A stretch of DNA of 20,268 nucleotides from CAYVDH01 sp964450355 (GTDB taxonomy: Bacteria > Bacteroidota > Bacteroidia > NS11-12g > UBA955), in contig CAYVDH010000050.1 of assembly GCA_964450355.1 (NCBI GenBank), forward strand, positions 1 through 20,268. The letters run 5' to 3'. Shown here in pieces: positions 7,251 through 15,597 of this stretch; position 1 is the first letter of the stretch; the number at the start of each line of letters is the position of its first letter. Both the position numbers and the translations under genes were made by a program. The notes beneath the pieces are model-generated. The model did no database searches. It saw only the letters and a list, made by a program, of their open reading frames with translations, and was not told the DNA's origin.

Positions 7251-8528
7251 CTAATTTTTATTGGATTTACTTTTGGGTCTGATGATCAACCTTAACGATT
7301 GGTCTTTAGTAAAATAAGCGATGGTCCAACTGATAAAAATAAAAAACTTATTTTTCACCCCTACTATTGCCATTAAATGAACAAACATCCAAACCAACCA
7401 AGCGAAAATGCCTCCAAAAGAGAACTTTGGCAAATCGACAACGGCTAGATTTCTTCCAATTGTTGCCATGCTTCCTTTGTCAATGTATGAAAACTCATTT
7501 ATTCTTACAGAATTTTTCAAATTTTTAGCTAAATTTTTAGCCTGTTGAATGGCTACTTGAGCTACTTGAGGGTGTCCTTTGGGATAACGGTCATTCAATA
7601 GTATTGAATTATCTCCTATGGCATAAATGTTTGAGTAGTTTATTAATTTGTTGGTTTTATCTACAATCAATCTTGAACTAGGATGATAATCTAAATCTGT
7701 AAATCCATTGATTTTATTGGGAGTTACACCTGCTGCCCAAATCAGAGTTTTAGTTTTTAAAATGCTTCCATCAGATAACTGAACTGTTTCATTTTCATAA
7801 GATTTAACGCTTGTTTTCAATAGCACTTTTACATTTAATTTTTGCAAATAATCAAGTGCTTTTTGACTTGAATTTTCTCTCATGCTAGCCAACACTCTTT
7901 CTCCAGATTCAATTATATAAATATTCATTTTACTGAAATCTATTTCGGGGTAATCTTTTGGCAAAATATGATTTCGCATGTCAGAAATTGCCCCTGCTAG
8001 TTCTACGCCAGTAGGACCTCCTCCAACAATAACAATGTCTAAATTTTTATCTAACTCTTCTTCATTTTCAGACACCATGGCATATTCAAAATCTTCAAGA
8101 ATAGTATTGCGTATTTTTAGTGCTTCTGAGACTGATTTCATTGGAATGGCATTTTCCATCAACGAATTTATTTTATAAAAATTAGTGTCAGTTCCGGTGG
8201 CTATTACAAGAATATCGTATTCAATAGTCCCTATAGTCGTCTCTAGAGTATTTAAATTTGAATTTACTTTTAAAACTGTAGTTTCTCTGAAATGGAAGTG
8301 TTTAAATTTTTGTAAAATTTTCCTGAATGGAAAAGCTATGGCACTGGGTTCAAGACCAGCAGTAGCAACTTGATACAATAAAGGTTGAAATTGATGGTAA
8401 TTGTTTTTATCAAGTAAAACAATTTGAAAATTTGAGTTTTTTAAAGAGGTTGCTAATTTTAATCCAGCAAATCCACCTCCAACAATAACGATTCGCTTTT
8501 TATTTGTTTTGGGAATGTTTGGGTTCAT
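7251..8528 (-). CDS. ndh: Type II NADH:quinone oxidoreductase (NDH-2)
   Basis: A 425-residue flavoprotein that passes electrons from NADH to the quinone pool without pumping protons. Two Rossmann dinucleotide folds are visible: the FAD site IVIVGGGFAG (13-22) and the NADH site VIVGGGPTGVELAG (about 166-179). AIGD at 303-306 contacts FAD, and AQVAIQQA (323-330) matches the NDH-2 quinone-site motif AQxAxQ. YHQFQPLLYQVATAGLEP (about 44-61) is typical of bacterial NDH-2. Hydrophobic C-terminal segments (about 372-406) suggest membrane attachment to the inner face. The start at 8528 is five bases after the prfC stop, so it is the second gene of a prfC-ndh unit. The pairing with a release factor has no obvious functional logic. 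Confidence 0.93.
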   Translation of the reverse strand: MNPNIPKTNKKRIVIVGGGFAGLKLATSLKNSNFQIVLLDKNNYHQFQPLLYQVATAGLEPSAIAFPFRKILQKFKHFHFRETTVLKVNSNLNTLETTIGTIEYDILVIATGTDTNFYKINSLMENAIPMKSVSEALKIRNTILEDFEYAMVSENEEELDKNLDIVIVGGGPTGVELAGAISDMRNHILPKDYPEIDFSKMNIYIIESGERVLASMRENSSQKALDYLQKLNVKVLLKTSVKSYENETVQLSDGSILKTKTLIWAAGVTPNKINGFTDLDYHPSSRLIVDKTNKLINYSNIYAIGDNSILLNDRYPKGHPQVAQVAIQQAKNLAKNLKNSVRINEFSYIDKGSMATIGRNLAVVDLPKFSFGGIFAWLVWMFVHLMAIVGVKNKFFIFISWTIAYFTKDQSLRLIIRPKSKSNKN

Positions 8529-8533
8529 TGAAA

Positions 8534-10114
8534 TTATACCTTAAATTCTGATGTTGAATGGAAAGTGATTTTTGGATTTTGTTCTATCGCTGTGTTTAAT
8601 ATCCACGAAGTTTCTGCTAAAAATACCAAGTTCCCGTCTTTGTCATGAACTATGTTTTTTTGTTTAAACTTGCAAAAATCATCAATGGCTTGTTTGTCTC
8701 CTGTCATCCAACAGGCTTTGTGAAACGGTCGGGCTTCAAATCTACATTTGGCATTGTACTCATTCTCTAGTCTGTATTGTATTACTTCAAATTGCAATTC
8801 TCCAACTGTTCCAATGAATTTCCTATTCCCTGGTTCTTGTCTAAACAATTGAGCAACTCCCTCATCTGTTAATTGATCAATTCCTTTTTCCAATTGCTTG
8901 GATTTCATAGGATCTAAATTGATTAACTCTTTAAATATTTCAGGTGAAAATGAAGGAATACCTTTAAACATAATTTTTTCTCCTTCGGTTAATGTATCAC
9001 CAATTTTAAAATTTCCAGTATCGTACAATCCTACAACATCTCCTGCAAAAGCCTCTTCTAACAACTCTTTACTATCTGCCATAAAAGTAAAAGGACTTGC
9101 AAATTTCATGTTTTTTTGTAACCTAACATGGTGAAAAAACTTGTTTCTTTCAAACACGCCAGAACAAACTCTAAGAAAGGCTATTCTGTCTCTATGCCTT
9201 GGATCTAGGTTAGCGTGAATTTTAAAAATAAATCCAGAAAACTTATTTTCCATTGGTTCAACTGTTCTTTCACTACTTACCCTTGGCTGAGGGAAAGGAG
9301 CTATTTCAATGAATTTTTCCAACAATTCTTTTATACCAAAGTTATTTAAAGCACTTCCAAAAAAAACAGGAGCTTCCTCCCCTTCCAAATACCTATTGAC
9401 ATCAAAATCCCCATATACTCCATCAATTAATTCTATGTCTTGTCTCAATTTTTGAGCATCTTTATCTATTAATTCATCTAGTAGCGGGTCGTTTAAATTC
9501 TCGATTTTTACTACATCTTTTGCTATTTTGGTTTTATTAGCTTCGAAAAAATTAAGACTTTTGTCATAAATTTTATATACACCTTTGAAATCTCTCCCTC
9601 CATTGATTGGCCAACTTAATGGTCGAACTTTGATGTTCAATTCTTGCTCCAATTCATCTAATAAATCAAAAGGGTCTTTTCCATCTCTATCTACTTTATT
9701 AATAAAAACGATGACAGGAGTATTTCTCATTCTACACACTTCCATCAATCTTTTGGTTTGCTCTTCTACACCCTTAACACAATCAATTACTAATATGACA
9801 CTATCTACAGCTGTAAGAGTTCTGTATGTATCTTCAGCAAAGTCTTTATGCCCTGGAGTATCCAAAATGTTAATGAGCTTATTTTGATATTCAAATGTCA
9901 TTACAGAAGTGGCAACGGAAATCCCCCTTTGTTTTTCTATTTCCATAAAATCACTGGTTGCCGCTTTTTTTATTTTGTTAGATTTTACGGCCCCTGCAGT
10001 TTGTATAGCTCCTCCAAACAACAAGAATTTTTCAGTTAATGTTGTTTTACCAGCATCTGGATGTGAGATGATTGCAAATGTTTTCCTCTTATAAATTTCA
10101 CTTTCTAAATTCAC
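8534..10114 (-). CDS. prfC: Peptide chain release factor 3 (RF3)
   Basis: A 526-residue translational GTPase that recycles RF1/RF2 from the ribosome after peptide release. G-domain motifs are SHPDAGKT (17-24, P-loop), RGISVATSV (63-71, switch I), DTPGH (85-89) and NKVD (139-142), with EF-Tu-like domains and the RF3-specific C-terminal half after about 280. Length matches the family. The start is GTG at 10114: it gives the usual dozen residues before the first beta strand, and no in-frame ATG lies nearby. A TACCTTTG promoter element ends only four bases upstream of this GTG, so the message may be leaderless. The ndh gene follows five bases after the stop. Confidence 0.97.
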   Translation of the reverse strand: MNLESEIYKRKTFAIISHPDAGKTTLTEKFLLFGGAIQTAGAVKSNKIKKAATSDFMEIEKQRGISVATSVMTFEYQNKLINILDTPGHKDFAEDTYRTLTAVDSVILVIDCVKGVEEQTKRLMEVCRMRNTPVIVFINKVDRDGKDPFDLLDELEQELNIKVRPLSWPINGGRDFKGVYKIYDKSLNFFEANKTKIAKDVVKIENLNDPLLDELIDKDAQKLRQDIELIDGVYGDFDVNRYLEGEEAPVFFGSALNNFGIKELLEKFIEIAPFPQPRVSSERTVEPMENKFSGFIFKIHANLDPRHRDRIAFLRVCSGVFERNKFFHHVRLQKNMKFASPFTFMADSKELLEEAFAGDVVGLYDTGNFKIGDTLTEGEKIMFKGIPSFSPEIFKELINLDPMKSKQLEKGIDQLTDEGVAQLFRQEPGNRKFIGTVGELQFEVIQYRLENEYNAKCRFEARPFHKACWMTGDKQAIDDFCKFKQKNIVHDKDGNLVFLAETSWILNTAIEQNPKITFHSTSEFKV

Positions 10115-10118
10115 GGTG

Positions 10119-10126
10119 CAAAGGTA
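10119..10126 (-). promoter_or_regulatory. Bacteroidota -7 element (TACCTTTG) for prfC-ndh
   Basis: On the minus strand TACCTTTGCACC is a textbook Bacteroidota -7 region (TAnnTTTG followed by C). It lies between prfC and the lipoprotein gene and ends four bases before the prfC GTG. No clear -33 TTTG is seen about 19 bases upstream. Transcription would start at or next to the GTG. Confidence 0.6.
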
Positions 10127-10163
10127 TTGAATTGAAAGGTGAAATTTTTATAAAACTAAAGGA

Positions 10164-10721
10164 TTATTTTTTAAAAGAACCCATCAAATCTTCAACTTCT
10201 GTTTGTCTTCTTTGAAAATTATTTTCAGTAACTATGGCTGGTGTTAGCACATACTTAGCCATGTCGTGCAATTTTAAAATATCTTCCTTTTCTTTTTGAA
10301 AATATTGCTTAAAAGTTTCTTTTTTATAGTCTTTGGATTTAGTGGAATTTTTTAAAGTTTTTAGTTGAATGTACAATTCCTCGGTTTCCATCACTATGTT
10401 TTTATGGTTATTTAACACTATTTTATAGATGTTCATTAACCCTTTGTACTCATCCATCATGGTAGAAATGTCTTTTGTAACTTCTATTTTATGCGTTCTA
10501 AAATAGCTGTCGCAGTAATAGTAATTATTTTCTATGATGTCAGCTCTTTCGGCATAATCCTCAATATCTATTTTATCTAACCACGATTTCACTTCTCCTA
10601 ATCGGTGTTGAAGCGTGTCTATCATTTGTAATTCATATTGAATTTCGTATTCAATAGATTTGTTGCTGCATTGAATGAAAACAAAAGAAAACAATAAAAA
10701 GTAAAATATTTTTTTGAACAT
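10164..10721 (-). CDS. Small helical lipoprotein of unknown function
   Basis: A 185-residue protein of no family I recognise. The start at 10721 gives a clean lipoprotein signal peptide: MFKK, a hydrophobic core, then the lipobox FIQC with C18 as the lipidated residue. A longer reading from 10760 adds 13 residues and would bury the signal behind an extra N-tail, so I reject it. The mature part is charged, rich in Lys, Glu and Asp, and looks almost entirely alpha-helical with possible coiled-coil stretches. It is probably anchored in the cell envelope facing the periplasm. The gene stands alone, divergent from the ChrA-type transporter with 38 bases between starts, and ends 49 bases before prfC on the same strand, so some read-through into prfC is possible. 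Confidence 0.8.
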   Translation of the reverse strand: MFKKIFYFLLFSFVFIQCSNKSIEYEIQYELQMIDTLQHRLGEVKSWLDKIDIEDYAERADIIENNYYYCDSYFRTHKIEVTKDISTMMDEYKGLMNIYKIVLNNHKNIVMETEELYIQLKTLKNSTKSKDYKKETFKQYFQKEKEDILKLHDMAKYVLTPAIVTENNFQRRQTEVEDLMGSFKK

Positions 10722-10722
10722 G

Positions 10723-10738
10723 TTGCAAAATTCTGCAA
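10723..10738. repeat. Dyad TTGCA-N6-TGCAA in the divergent promoter region
   Basis: TTGCA (10723-10727) and TGCAA (10734-10738) are inverted around an AAATTC spacer; seven of the eight base pairs in this 16-base dyad match. It sits in the 38-base gap between the divergent lipoprotein and ChrA-type genes and could be a regulator-binding site for either. No regulator gene is adjacent. Confidence 0.35.
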
Positions 10739-10759
10739 TTTCGAGGAATATTTTAACCA

Positions 10760-12013
10760 TTGTTAATAAAAACTGATTTTAAAAAAGTAAGAGACATTGT
10801 TTTCTTAAAAGACATATTTACATTGTCTTTGTCTGCATTTGGTGGACCAGAAATGCATATGGCTTTGTTTTTAAAGAAATTAGTTCATGAAAAAAAATAC
10901 ATTTCTGAAAAGGATTTACTTGAATTAAATAGCCTTTGTCAAATATTACCTGGACCTTCATCAACCCAAACATTGACATCAATTGCTTTCAAAATGGGAG
11001 GTCCTAAATTAGCATTTATCTCACTCCTAATTTGGATATTACCAGCTGCAGTTTTAATGTCTGCTTTTGCTATATCTACCAATTATGTTGACCCTAATAA
11101 TTTTAGATACATTGGCCCAATGGCCTTAGCATTTGTCATTATGGCAGCTTTAAAAATGACCAGTTTATTAAAAAATGATTTATTAAGTGTTTTTCTCGCT
11201 TTAATTGCTGGCATAGTGTCTGTTGCCTTCCATACTCCTTACATATTTCCAATCTTACTGATATTTGGAGCATATATGTCAGCCAATTTTGGCAACCACG
11301 AATTTATTCCTAATACTAAGCCATTAATCAATATTAAATGGGCTAATTTGAGTTTAATGTTATTAATTTTAATAAGTGCTGCCACAATCGGAATACTTAC
11401 TAAAAGTACGTTTCCTCAATTATCTGAACCAATATTGCTATTTGAAAACACTTACCGCATGGGCAGCATGGTTTTTGGTGGTGGCAATGTGCTGTATTCT
11501 ATGGTACTAACCGAATTTGTAGAATTCAAGCAAAAACAATATTTAACAATCCAAGAATTTAATACTGGAATTGGATTATTGCAAGCTATACCCGGACCTA
11601 CATTTTGTATAGCAACATACGCCAATGGAATAGCTATGAAAAAAATGGGGTACGATGTGTATGGTCAACTTATGGGTTGTGGAATTGGCACTTTGGCAAT
11701 TTTTTTACCCGGCACTTTGCTCATATTTTTTGTTTATCCTATATGGAATCAGTTGAAAAAATACCCAATAGTCTATCGCTCACTCGATGGAATTATTTCT
11801 GTAAGTATTGGTTTTGTATGGGCTTCAGCAATATTTATGACGTTGCCTTATTTAAAATCTTTTGGAATTAGCAAAATTGAATTAAAAGCTCTAAACATCA
11901 ATTTCATAGAATTTTCTGTCATCTTTGGCTTAAGTTTATTATATTTGCGTTACACTAAACTTCCTGCTTTTGTATTGGTCATTACAACAATAGCCGTTGG
12001 TTTTTTGATTTAA
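10760..12013 (+). CDS. chrA: ChrA-family (CHR) chromate/anion transporter
   Basis: A 417-residue polytopic inner-membrane protein built from two homologous CHR domains. Domain 1 has AFGGPEMHM (26-34) and ILPGPSSTQ (62-70). Domain 2 repeats this as VFGGGNVLY (238-246) and AIPGPTF (276-282). Long bidomain ChrA proteins export chromate in exchange for other anions; a role as a more general anion transporter is equally possible, and no chrB-type regulator is nearby. The start is uncertain. The reading frame opens at 10754 and has no ATG before M32, inside the first conserved motif, so TTG at 10760 is the best available start, with a weak GAGGA 12 bases upstream. A later TTG is possible. The next gene begins four bases after the stop. 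Confidence 0.88.
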   Translation: MLIKTDFKKVRDIVFLKDIFTLSLSAFGGPEMHMALFLKKLVHEKKYISEKDLLELNSLCQILPGPSSTQTLTSIAFKMGGPKLAFISLLIWILPAAVLMSAFAISTNYVDPNNFRYIGPMALAFVIMAALKMTSLLKNDLLSVFLALIAGIVSVAFHTPYIFPILLIFGAYMSANFGNHEFIPNTKPLINIKWANLSLMLLILISAATIGILTKSTFPQLSEPILLFENTYRMGSMVFGGGNVLYSMVLTEFVEFKQKQYLTIQEFNTGIGLLQAIPGPTFCIATYANGIAMKKMGYDVYGQLMGCGIGTLAIFLPGTLLIFFVYPIWNQLKKYPIVYRSLDGIISVSIGFVWASAIFMTLPYLKSFGISKIELKALNINFIEFSVIFGLSLLYLRYTKLPAFVLVITTIAVGFLI

Positions 12014-12017
12014 GTTT

Positions 12018-12674
12018 ATGTTAAAAAGAAATTTTATATTTTTTGTCTTGTTTTTTTCATTGAAAGTCTTTGGCCAAACCAATGAAATAGACAAAAACCT
12101 GATTCAATTTTCAGGATTGTTATTGTCATCAGACAGCATATACCCCGTTCCATTTGCAAGTGTTTCAGTATTAAATAAGCCTTATGGAACTTATTCTAAT
12201 TTAGACGGTTATTTCTCATTTGTAGCTCAAAAAGGTGATACCATTATGTTCTCTCACGTTGAATTCAAACCTTCTTATTTTATAATTCCTGACACTTTAC
12301 AAGACAGTAAATACAGCGTAGTGAAATTAATGAATCAAGACACATTTCATTTGCCTGGAGTAATGATAATGCCTATGCCTAACCGCTCCACTTTTGATTA
12401 TGCTTTTGTTACTAAATCCATTCCAGATGACGACCTAGCAAGAGCTAAAAACAATTTAGAGAGAGAAAGACTGAAAGAACAAGCACTTAATATGGGAGGT
12501 TCTTCATCTGAAGCATACAAAGTGATGGTTCAAAACCATGTAATGAAAACGTATTATGCAGGTGGTCAAATTCCACCAATGAACCTCATGAATCCATTTG
12601 CTTGGGCCCAATTTTTTGAAGCATGGAGCAGAGGAGATTACAAGAAGAAAAACAAAACCAAACCAAAAAAATAA
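12018..12674 (+). CDS. Secreted CarboxypepD_reg-like (beta-sandwich) protein
   Basis: A 218-residue exported protein with a signal peptide (MLKRN, hydrophobic core, cleavage after VFGQ at about residue 20). Residues about 29-105 have the pattern of a CarboxypepD_reg-like domain: FSGLLLSSDS, VPFASVSVLN, GTYSNLDGYFSF, KGDTIMFSHVEF. This is the small beta-sandwich common at the N-terminus of TonB-dependent receptors and in stand-alone Bacteroidota periplasmic proteins. The remainder (about 125-218) is helical and charged, ending in a Lys-rich tail, with no beta-barrel. The role is unknown; attachment to envelope partners is a guess. It starts four bases after the ChrA-type gene, so the two are probably one transcript. 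Its stop is two bases from the converging ribBA stop, with no terminator in between. Confidence 0.8.
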   Translation: MLKRNFIFFVLFFSLKVFGQTNEIDKNLIQFSGLLLSSDSIYPVPFASVSVLNKPYGTYSNLDGYFSFVAQKGDTIMFSHVEFKPSYFIIPDTLQDSKYSVVKLMNQDTFHLPGVMIMPMPNRSTFDYAFVTKSIPDDDLARAKNNLERERLKEQALNMGGSSSEAYKVMVQNHVMKTYYAGGQIPPMNLMNPFAWAQFFEAWSRGDYKKKNKTKPKK

Positions 12675-12676
12675 TT

Positions 12677-13885
12677 CTACAAATCGTGACCAAGTTTCAC
12701 TTTCTTGGTATTTAAGTAGTTGTCGTTATGGATGTTTGATTCAAATTTCAATGGTATGTTTTCTACTATTTCCAAACCATAACCTATCAAACCTGTTCTT
12801 TTTTTAGGATTATTACTCATCAATTTCATTTTAGAAATACCTAAATCTCTTAAAATTTGAGCTCCTATTCCGTAGTCTCTTTCATCGGGTTTAAAACCTA
12901 ATTCAATATTTGCTTCTACAGTATCCATACCAGATTCTTGAAGTTTATAAGCTTTTAGTTTGTTTAATAATCCAATTCCCCTTCCTTCTTGATTCATGTA
13001 TAAAATGACACCTTTGCCATTGGCTTCAATCAATTTCATGGCTTGTTGTAATTGTTCACCACAATCACATCTGCAACTCCCAAAAATATCTCCAGTCATG
13101 CAACTGCTGTGTACTCTGACTAATATTGGTTCGTCTTTTGACCATTCTCCTTTTTTAATGACTAAATGTTGGCTATTGTTACTTGTTTGAGTGTATGCTA
13201 GCAATTCAAAATCACCATAAATAGTTGGTAAATTAACAGAGATCTCTCTTTTAACTAAGGATTCATTTTTAATTCTGTATTTTATTAAATCCTCAATAGA
13301 TACAATTTTAAAATTGTGTTTTTTAGCAATATCAAACAATTCAGGTAGCCTTGCCATTTCGCCATCTTCTTTGAGTATTTCAACAATACAACCCACTGGT
13401 TTTTTCCCAGCTAATCTAGCAAAATCAATTGCTGCCTCTGTATGTCCTGCTCTTTTAAGTACACCTTCATTTTGAGCTTTTAATGGGAATATATGACCAG
13501 GGCGAGCTAAATCAAATGGCTTGGTTTCACTGTTTACCAATGCTTGAATGGTTTTGCTACGGTCTGATGCAGAAATACCGGTAGTAGTTCCATGCCCTTT
13601 TAAATCTACTGAAATTGTAAAAGGTGTCTCGTGTACTGAATCATTTGCTAACACCATTAAATCCAAGTTCAATTCATTGCATCTATCTGGCAACAATGGA
13701 ACACATATCAATCCACGTCCTTCTTTGGTCATGAAATTAACCATTTCAGGAGTTACATTTTCAGCTGCCGTTAAGAAATCACCTTCATTTTCTCTGTCTT
13801 CATCATCTACTACAATGATCATTTTACCAGCTTTTATATCCTCTATGGCGGATTCAATGGTATCTAATTTATATTCGGCACTCAT
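12677..13885 (-). CDS. ribBA: Bifunctional DHBP synthase / GTP cyclohydrolase II
   Basis: A 402-residue cytoplasmic enzyme feeding both branches of riboflavin synthesis. The N-terminal half makes 3,4-dihydroxy-2-butanone 4-phosphate from ribulose 5-phosphate: DDEDRENEGD (27-36) carries the acidic metal-binding loop, with RAGHTEAAIDFARLAG at about 145-160. The C-terminal half opens GTP: HSSCMTGD with C262, RCDCG with C273 and C275 (zinc ligands), NQEGRGIGL (298-306), DERDYGIGAQ and NNPKK. Both active sites look intact, so it should be truly bifunctional. C271 is an additional cysteine in the GSCRCDC variant of the zinc loop. It has its own TAACTTTG promoter element; the 48-base leader region is too short for an FMN riboswitch. 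It is transcribed toward the CarboxypepD_reg-like gene. Confidence 0.97.
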   Translation of the reverse strand: MSAEYKLDTIESAIEDIKAGKMIIVVDDEDRENEGDFLTAAENVTPEMVNFMTKEGRGLICVPLLPDRCNELNLDLMVLANDSVHETPFTISVDLKGHGTTTGISASDRSKTIQALVNSETKPFDLARPGHIFPLKAQNEGVLKRAGHTEAAIDFARLAGKKPVGCIVEILKEDGEMARLPELFDIAKKHNFKIVSIEDLIKYRIKNESLVKREISVNLPTIYGDFELLAYTQTSNNSQHLVIKKGEWSKDEPILVRVHSSCMTGDIFGSCRCDCGEQLQQAMKLIEANGKGVILYMNQEGRGIGLLNKLKAYKLQESGMDTVEANIELGFKPDERDYGIGAQILRDLGISKMKLMSNNPKKRTGLIGYGLEIVENIPLKFESNIHNDNYLNTKKVKLGHDL

Positions 13886-13895
13886 AATCTTACTG

Positions 13896-13903
13896 CAAAG
13901 TTA
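13896..13903 (-). promoter_or_regulatory. Bacteroidota -7 element (TAACTTTG) for ribBA
   Basis: On the minus strand TAACTTTGC matches TAnnTTTG and ends ten bases before the ribBA ATG at 13885. A TTAAACTGTTTAA dyad (13901-13913) overlaps its upstream edge and could serve as an operator. No clear -33 TTTG is present. Confidence 0.5.
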
Positions 13904-13913
13904 AACAGTTTAA
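13901..13913. repeat. Short dyad TTAAAC-A-GTTTAA at the ribBA promoter
   Basis: Two perfect six-base arms around one central base overlap the first three bases of the ribBA -7 element. The position would suit a repressor site, but the dyad is AT-rich and short. Confidence 0.3.
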
Positions 13914-13933
13914 AGTAAATTATGTTTTATTTT

Positions 13934-14611
13934 TTAATGCCAATCAGGCGCACTGTTCATCAATTCAATTTTTCCGTGTTGAAAATGCAAAAAATGACTA
14001 CTAAATCCTTTTGCTAATTCGATGTCATGAGTGCTACAAAATATCAATTTTTTATCTTTCACAGCCAAGTCTTGCAACATTTGAAACAACTTAATTTTTG
14101 AGGGATAATCTAAAAAAGCACTAGGCTCATCCAACAACAAAATGGGTGTATTTTGGGACAATGCTCTAGCAATGTTTACTTTTTGATATTCCCCATCACT
14201 CAATTCATGAACAGAGCGATTTTGCAAGTGAAGAATTGACATTCTTTCCATCGCTAATTCAGTTTGTTTATTGATATCAGAATTGGAATTAAAAACATTG
14301 CCTAATGACACCAATTCTTTGGCACTAAAATAATCGTTGTAAGCTCGGTAGTTATTTACAAAAGCCACAACCTTAGACAATTCACTATTTGTCCATGTTT
14401 TGATCTTTTTATTTTGAATGAATACATCTCCTTCATACAAGTCATGTATTTTACACAATGTTTTTAAAAAAGTAGATTTACCACATCCATTTTCTCCAGT
14501 CAAAAAATACAAACCTGATTCATTTATTTCGATATTAAAATCATCAATCAAAACACCCTTGTTAACTTTTAATGTTAAATTATTGATATTGATAGATACA
14601 GGTGTATTCAT
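13934..14611 (-). CDS. ABC transporter ATPase (FecE/BtuD-type)
   Basis: A 225-residue nucleotide-binding subunit for the FecCD/BtuC-type permease encoded just upstream. Walker A is GENGCGKST (39-47), the signature is LSDGEYQKV (137-145, LSDGE instead of LSGGQ), Walker B is ILLLDEP (157-163), and the H-loop histidine is H195 in STHD. Where the Q-loop glutamine is expected the sequence reads VVAFVNNYR, with Asn at 86-87. The shift from Gln may be a clade feature rather than a defect, since every other catalytic motif is intact. The ATG overlaps the permease stop by four bases (ATGA), so the subunits are translationally coupled. The substrate is unknown: the iron-chelate, haem and cobalamin classes all use this type. 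Confidence 0.93.
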   Translation of the reverse strand: MNTPVSININNLTLKVNKGVLIDDFNIEINESGLYFLTGENGCGKSTFLKTLCKIHDLYEGDVFIQNKKIKTWTNSELSKVVAFVNNYRAYNDYFSAKELVSLGNVFNSNSDINKQTELAMERMSILHLQNRSVHELSDGEYQKVNIARALSQNTPILLLDEPSAFLDYPSKIKLFQMLQDLAVKDKKLIFCSTHDIELAKGFSSHFLHFQHGKIELMNSAPDWH

Positions 14612-15594
14612 TGTTTTTTAGATAATAAAATATACAGAATAAAAGGACCACCAATCATTGAAGAAGTTACATTGATGGGCAATTGTACACTAAACCAATT
14701 AGAATTACCAACGGTATCGCATATCAATGCCATTAAAGACCCCAATAATATACTAAACCAAAAAAGCACTTGATGATTGGATGTTTTAAACATCAATTTA
14801 ACAAGGTTAGGTATCGCCATGCCAATAAAAGCAATGGGACCACAAAAAGCTGTTGAAACACCCGTAAGTACCCCTGTACACAACATCAACTGAATGGAAA
14901 CACTTTTAGTATTTACCCCTAAGGTTTTAGCTATATCTTCACCAAGAATAAATGTTTGCAGTGGTTTCATTAAATAAAAAGCCCAAATTAAGCCAATTAA
15001 AATAACGGATGATAAAAATACTAATTGAACATTGTTGACATTAGAAAATGTCCCCATTGTCCACAATGAAAACAATTTTAATTCATTTGGGTTTGCTAAA
15101 TAATCTAAAAAAACTTGACATGCTCCAATGATTTGAGACAAAACAACTCCAAAAAGCAAAATGGTATGGCTAAAACCTGTTTTTTTTGAAACCGCAATGA
15201 GCAATAAAATAACTAGTAAAGCTCCCATTAAACCAGCCATGGAAATGCTGTATGACTGGCTCAGTAATTGAACATTAAATATGGAAGCTCCTATGATGGA
15301 AATTTCAACAAAAAGTGATGCCCCAGAACTTACTCCTAAGACATAAGGTCCTGCTAATTTATTTTTAAACAATTGTTGTAAAATTAAACCACTTAAAGAC
15401 AAAGCGGCACCCACAAAAATAGCTGTCAATGTTTTAGGCAATCTAAACTCATTAAAAACAAAAAAATTATTGGAATTTGTCCATGATTGATAAGGAGAAA
15501 TGTAATTAGGGAATACGAATAGATTGATATACGAAAAAATCGCAATTAAAATGACTAAACCAATGAATGATATTTTATAGTTAAGACTACCCAA
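14608..15594 (-). CDS. FecCD/BtuC-family ABC permease
   Basis: A 328-residue inner-membrane permease of the type II importer class (iron siderophore, haem, cobalamin). Family blocks are RLPKTLTAIFVGAALSLSG (51-69), LFKNKLAGPYVLGVSSGA (75-92), ILGEDIAKTLGV (216-227), the coupling-helix motif GPIAFIGMAIPN (252-263) and the C-terminal LPINVTSSMIGGPFILYIL (305-323). The usual PHxxR after the coupling motif reads PNLVK, a mild departure. Length and helix number are normal. It lies between a short-chain dehydrogenase (three bases upstream) and its ATPase (four-base overlap). No periplasmic substrate-binding protein or TonB-dependent receptor is in the window, so the transporter must borrow one from elsewhere. 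Confidence 0.93.
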   Translation of the reverse strand: MGSLNYKISFIGLVILIAIFSYINLFVFPNYISPYQSWTNSNNFFVFNEFRLPKTLTAIFVGAALSLSGLILQQLFKNKLAGPYVLGVSSGASLFVEISIIGASIFNVQLLSQSYSISMAGLMGALLVILLLIAVSKKTGFSHTILLFGVVLSQIIGACQVFLDYLANPNELKLFSLWTMGTFSNVNNVQLVFLSSVILIGLIWAFYLMKPLQTFILGEDIAKTLGVNTKSVSIQLMLCTGVLTGVSTAFCGPIAFIGMAIPNLVKLMFKTSNHQVLFWFSILLGSLMALICDTVGNSNWFSVQLPINVTSSMIGGPFILYILLSKKQ

Positions 15595-15597
15595 TTG

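Noticed and set aside
10722..10760. N-terminal extension (13 residues) of the lipoprotein
   Set aside because: It would place extra residues before a clean signal peptide and overlap the start of the divergent gene.
13548..13904. 118-residue plus-strand reading frame
   Set aside because: It is the antisense shadow of the DHBP synthase half of ribBA, whose motifs are intact.
13886..13933. FMN riboswitch upstream of ribBA
   Set aside because: The gap is only 48 bases, too short for the RFN element, and none of its conserved G+C-rich blocks is present.
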